NCBI GenBank assembly: GCA_946040935.1
Contig: CAMGCN010000054.1
Span: 1 to 6,699 of the forward strand
Direction: 5' to 3'
DNA length: 6,699 nt
Source of the DNA: an uncultured Clostridia bacterium
GTDB taxonomy: Bacteria > Bacillota > Clostridia > Oscillospirales > CAG-272
A program made the position numbers and the translations under genes. The notes beneath the pieces were generated by a model. That model was not told where the DNA came from. It saw only the letters and a program-made list of their open reading frames with translations, and did not search any database. This document shows positions 6,373-6,699 of the stretch, piece by piece. Position 1 is the stretch's first letter. Each line of letters opens with the position of its first letter.

Positions 6373-6699
6373 TTAAGATTCTGTTTCCGCGGCTCCTCTT
6401 TTTTTACCGAACGGTATAAGACCTGTGCGGCCGAGGGCGAGCATTACCGCAGGAATGAGAATAAGCTGAAGGATTATTCCGGGTACTGCATTTATAAACG
6501 CACCGGCGAGAAACATTTTGAATGTAAAACTACTTCCGTTAATACCGAGGACTATCGGCTGTACAATTCCCCAGACGGCGCGGCCTGCGAGCATTGCTAT
6601 TATCATACTGCGGTATAGAGAAACTACGCATTTCCATTTTGAATGGGAATATAAAAGGCCTATAACAAGTCCGTATGTTGCGAGCTCTGCCGCCATGGA
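6373..6699 (-). CDS. ECF-transporter S-component, C-terminal part (partial)
   Basis: The reading frame is open to the window edge, so the first Met seen (6696) is probably internal and the true start lies outside. The visible 108 residues are hydrophobic. The opening MAAELATYGLVIGLLY, then SMIIAMLAGRAVWGIVQPIVLGI, and FKMFLAGAFINAVPGIILQLILIPAVMLAL match the ECF_trnsprt type of substrate-binding membrane protein (PF12822, the group containing FolT- and PanT-like proteins). About four membrane segments are visible, followed by a short charged tail (FGKKRGAAETES). S-components capture a vitamin or similar small molecule and work with the EcfT/EcfA energy-coupling module, which is not in the window. 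The stop lies 3 bp before the kinase-like gene, implying that the imported compound may be phosphorylated on entry. Any riboswitch or promoter would be upstream of the window. Confidence 0.82.
   Translation of the reverse strand, partial: SMAAELATYGLVIGLLYSHSKWKCVVSLYRSMIIAMLAGRAVWGIVQPIVLGINGSSFTFKMFLAGAFINAVPGIILQLILIPAVMLALGRTGLIPFGKKRGAAETES

Overview
The window looks like ordinary chromosome from a member of the Bacillota, most likely class Clostridia. The reasons are Shine-Dalgarno and sigma-A-type promoter sequences, mixed moderate base composition, a clostridial-type MepA/DinF-like MATE transporter, a YitT-family membrane protein, a four-cysteine small protein resembling the clostridial DUF6472 family, and a topoisomerase III whose sequence matches what I recall of Lachnospiraceae/Oscillospiraceae proteins. 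No mobile element, CRISPR array, rRNA or tRNA gene is visible, and the DNA is almost entirely coding. The genus cannot be fixed from the sequence alone.

Layout. Positions 3-71 (+) are the last codons of rpiB (ribose-5-phosphate isomerase B). A bidirectional hairpin terminator follows at 81-121. Then comes a tightly overlapping minus-strand operon, read from right to left: smpB (1269-799), a 64-residue four-cysteine protein (808-614) and ybaK (614-126). A near-consensus promoter at 1289-1317 drives it. Divergent from smpB is a YitT-family membrane protein (1367-2239, +). Next, with its own extended -10 promoter, is a MATE efflux protein (2309-3688, +), whose stop overlaps the start of a type IA topoisomerase, topB (3685-5775, +). 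A second bidirectional terminator (5783-5810) separates topB from a convergent minus-strand pair: an ECF-transporter S-component, truncated by the window edge (6699-6373), followed 3 bp later by a uridine-kinase-like P-loop protein (6369-5809).

How the genes may work together. smpB and ybaK both serve translation fidelity: SmpB with tmRNA rescues stalled ribosomes, and YbaK-type proteins hydrolyse mischarged tRNA. The small Cys protein between them is translationally linked to both. The S-component/kinase pair suggests uptake of a small vitamin-like or nucleoside-like molecule followed by phosphorylation, but this is inference. The kinase carries Glu where the Walker A lysine should be, which is the most notable oddity in the window. 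I see no convincing undescribed multi-gene system here.
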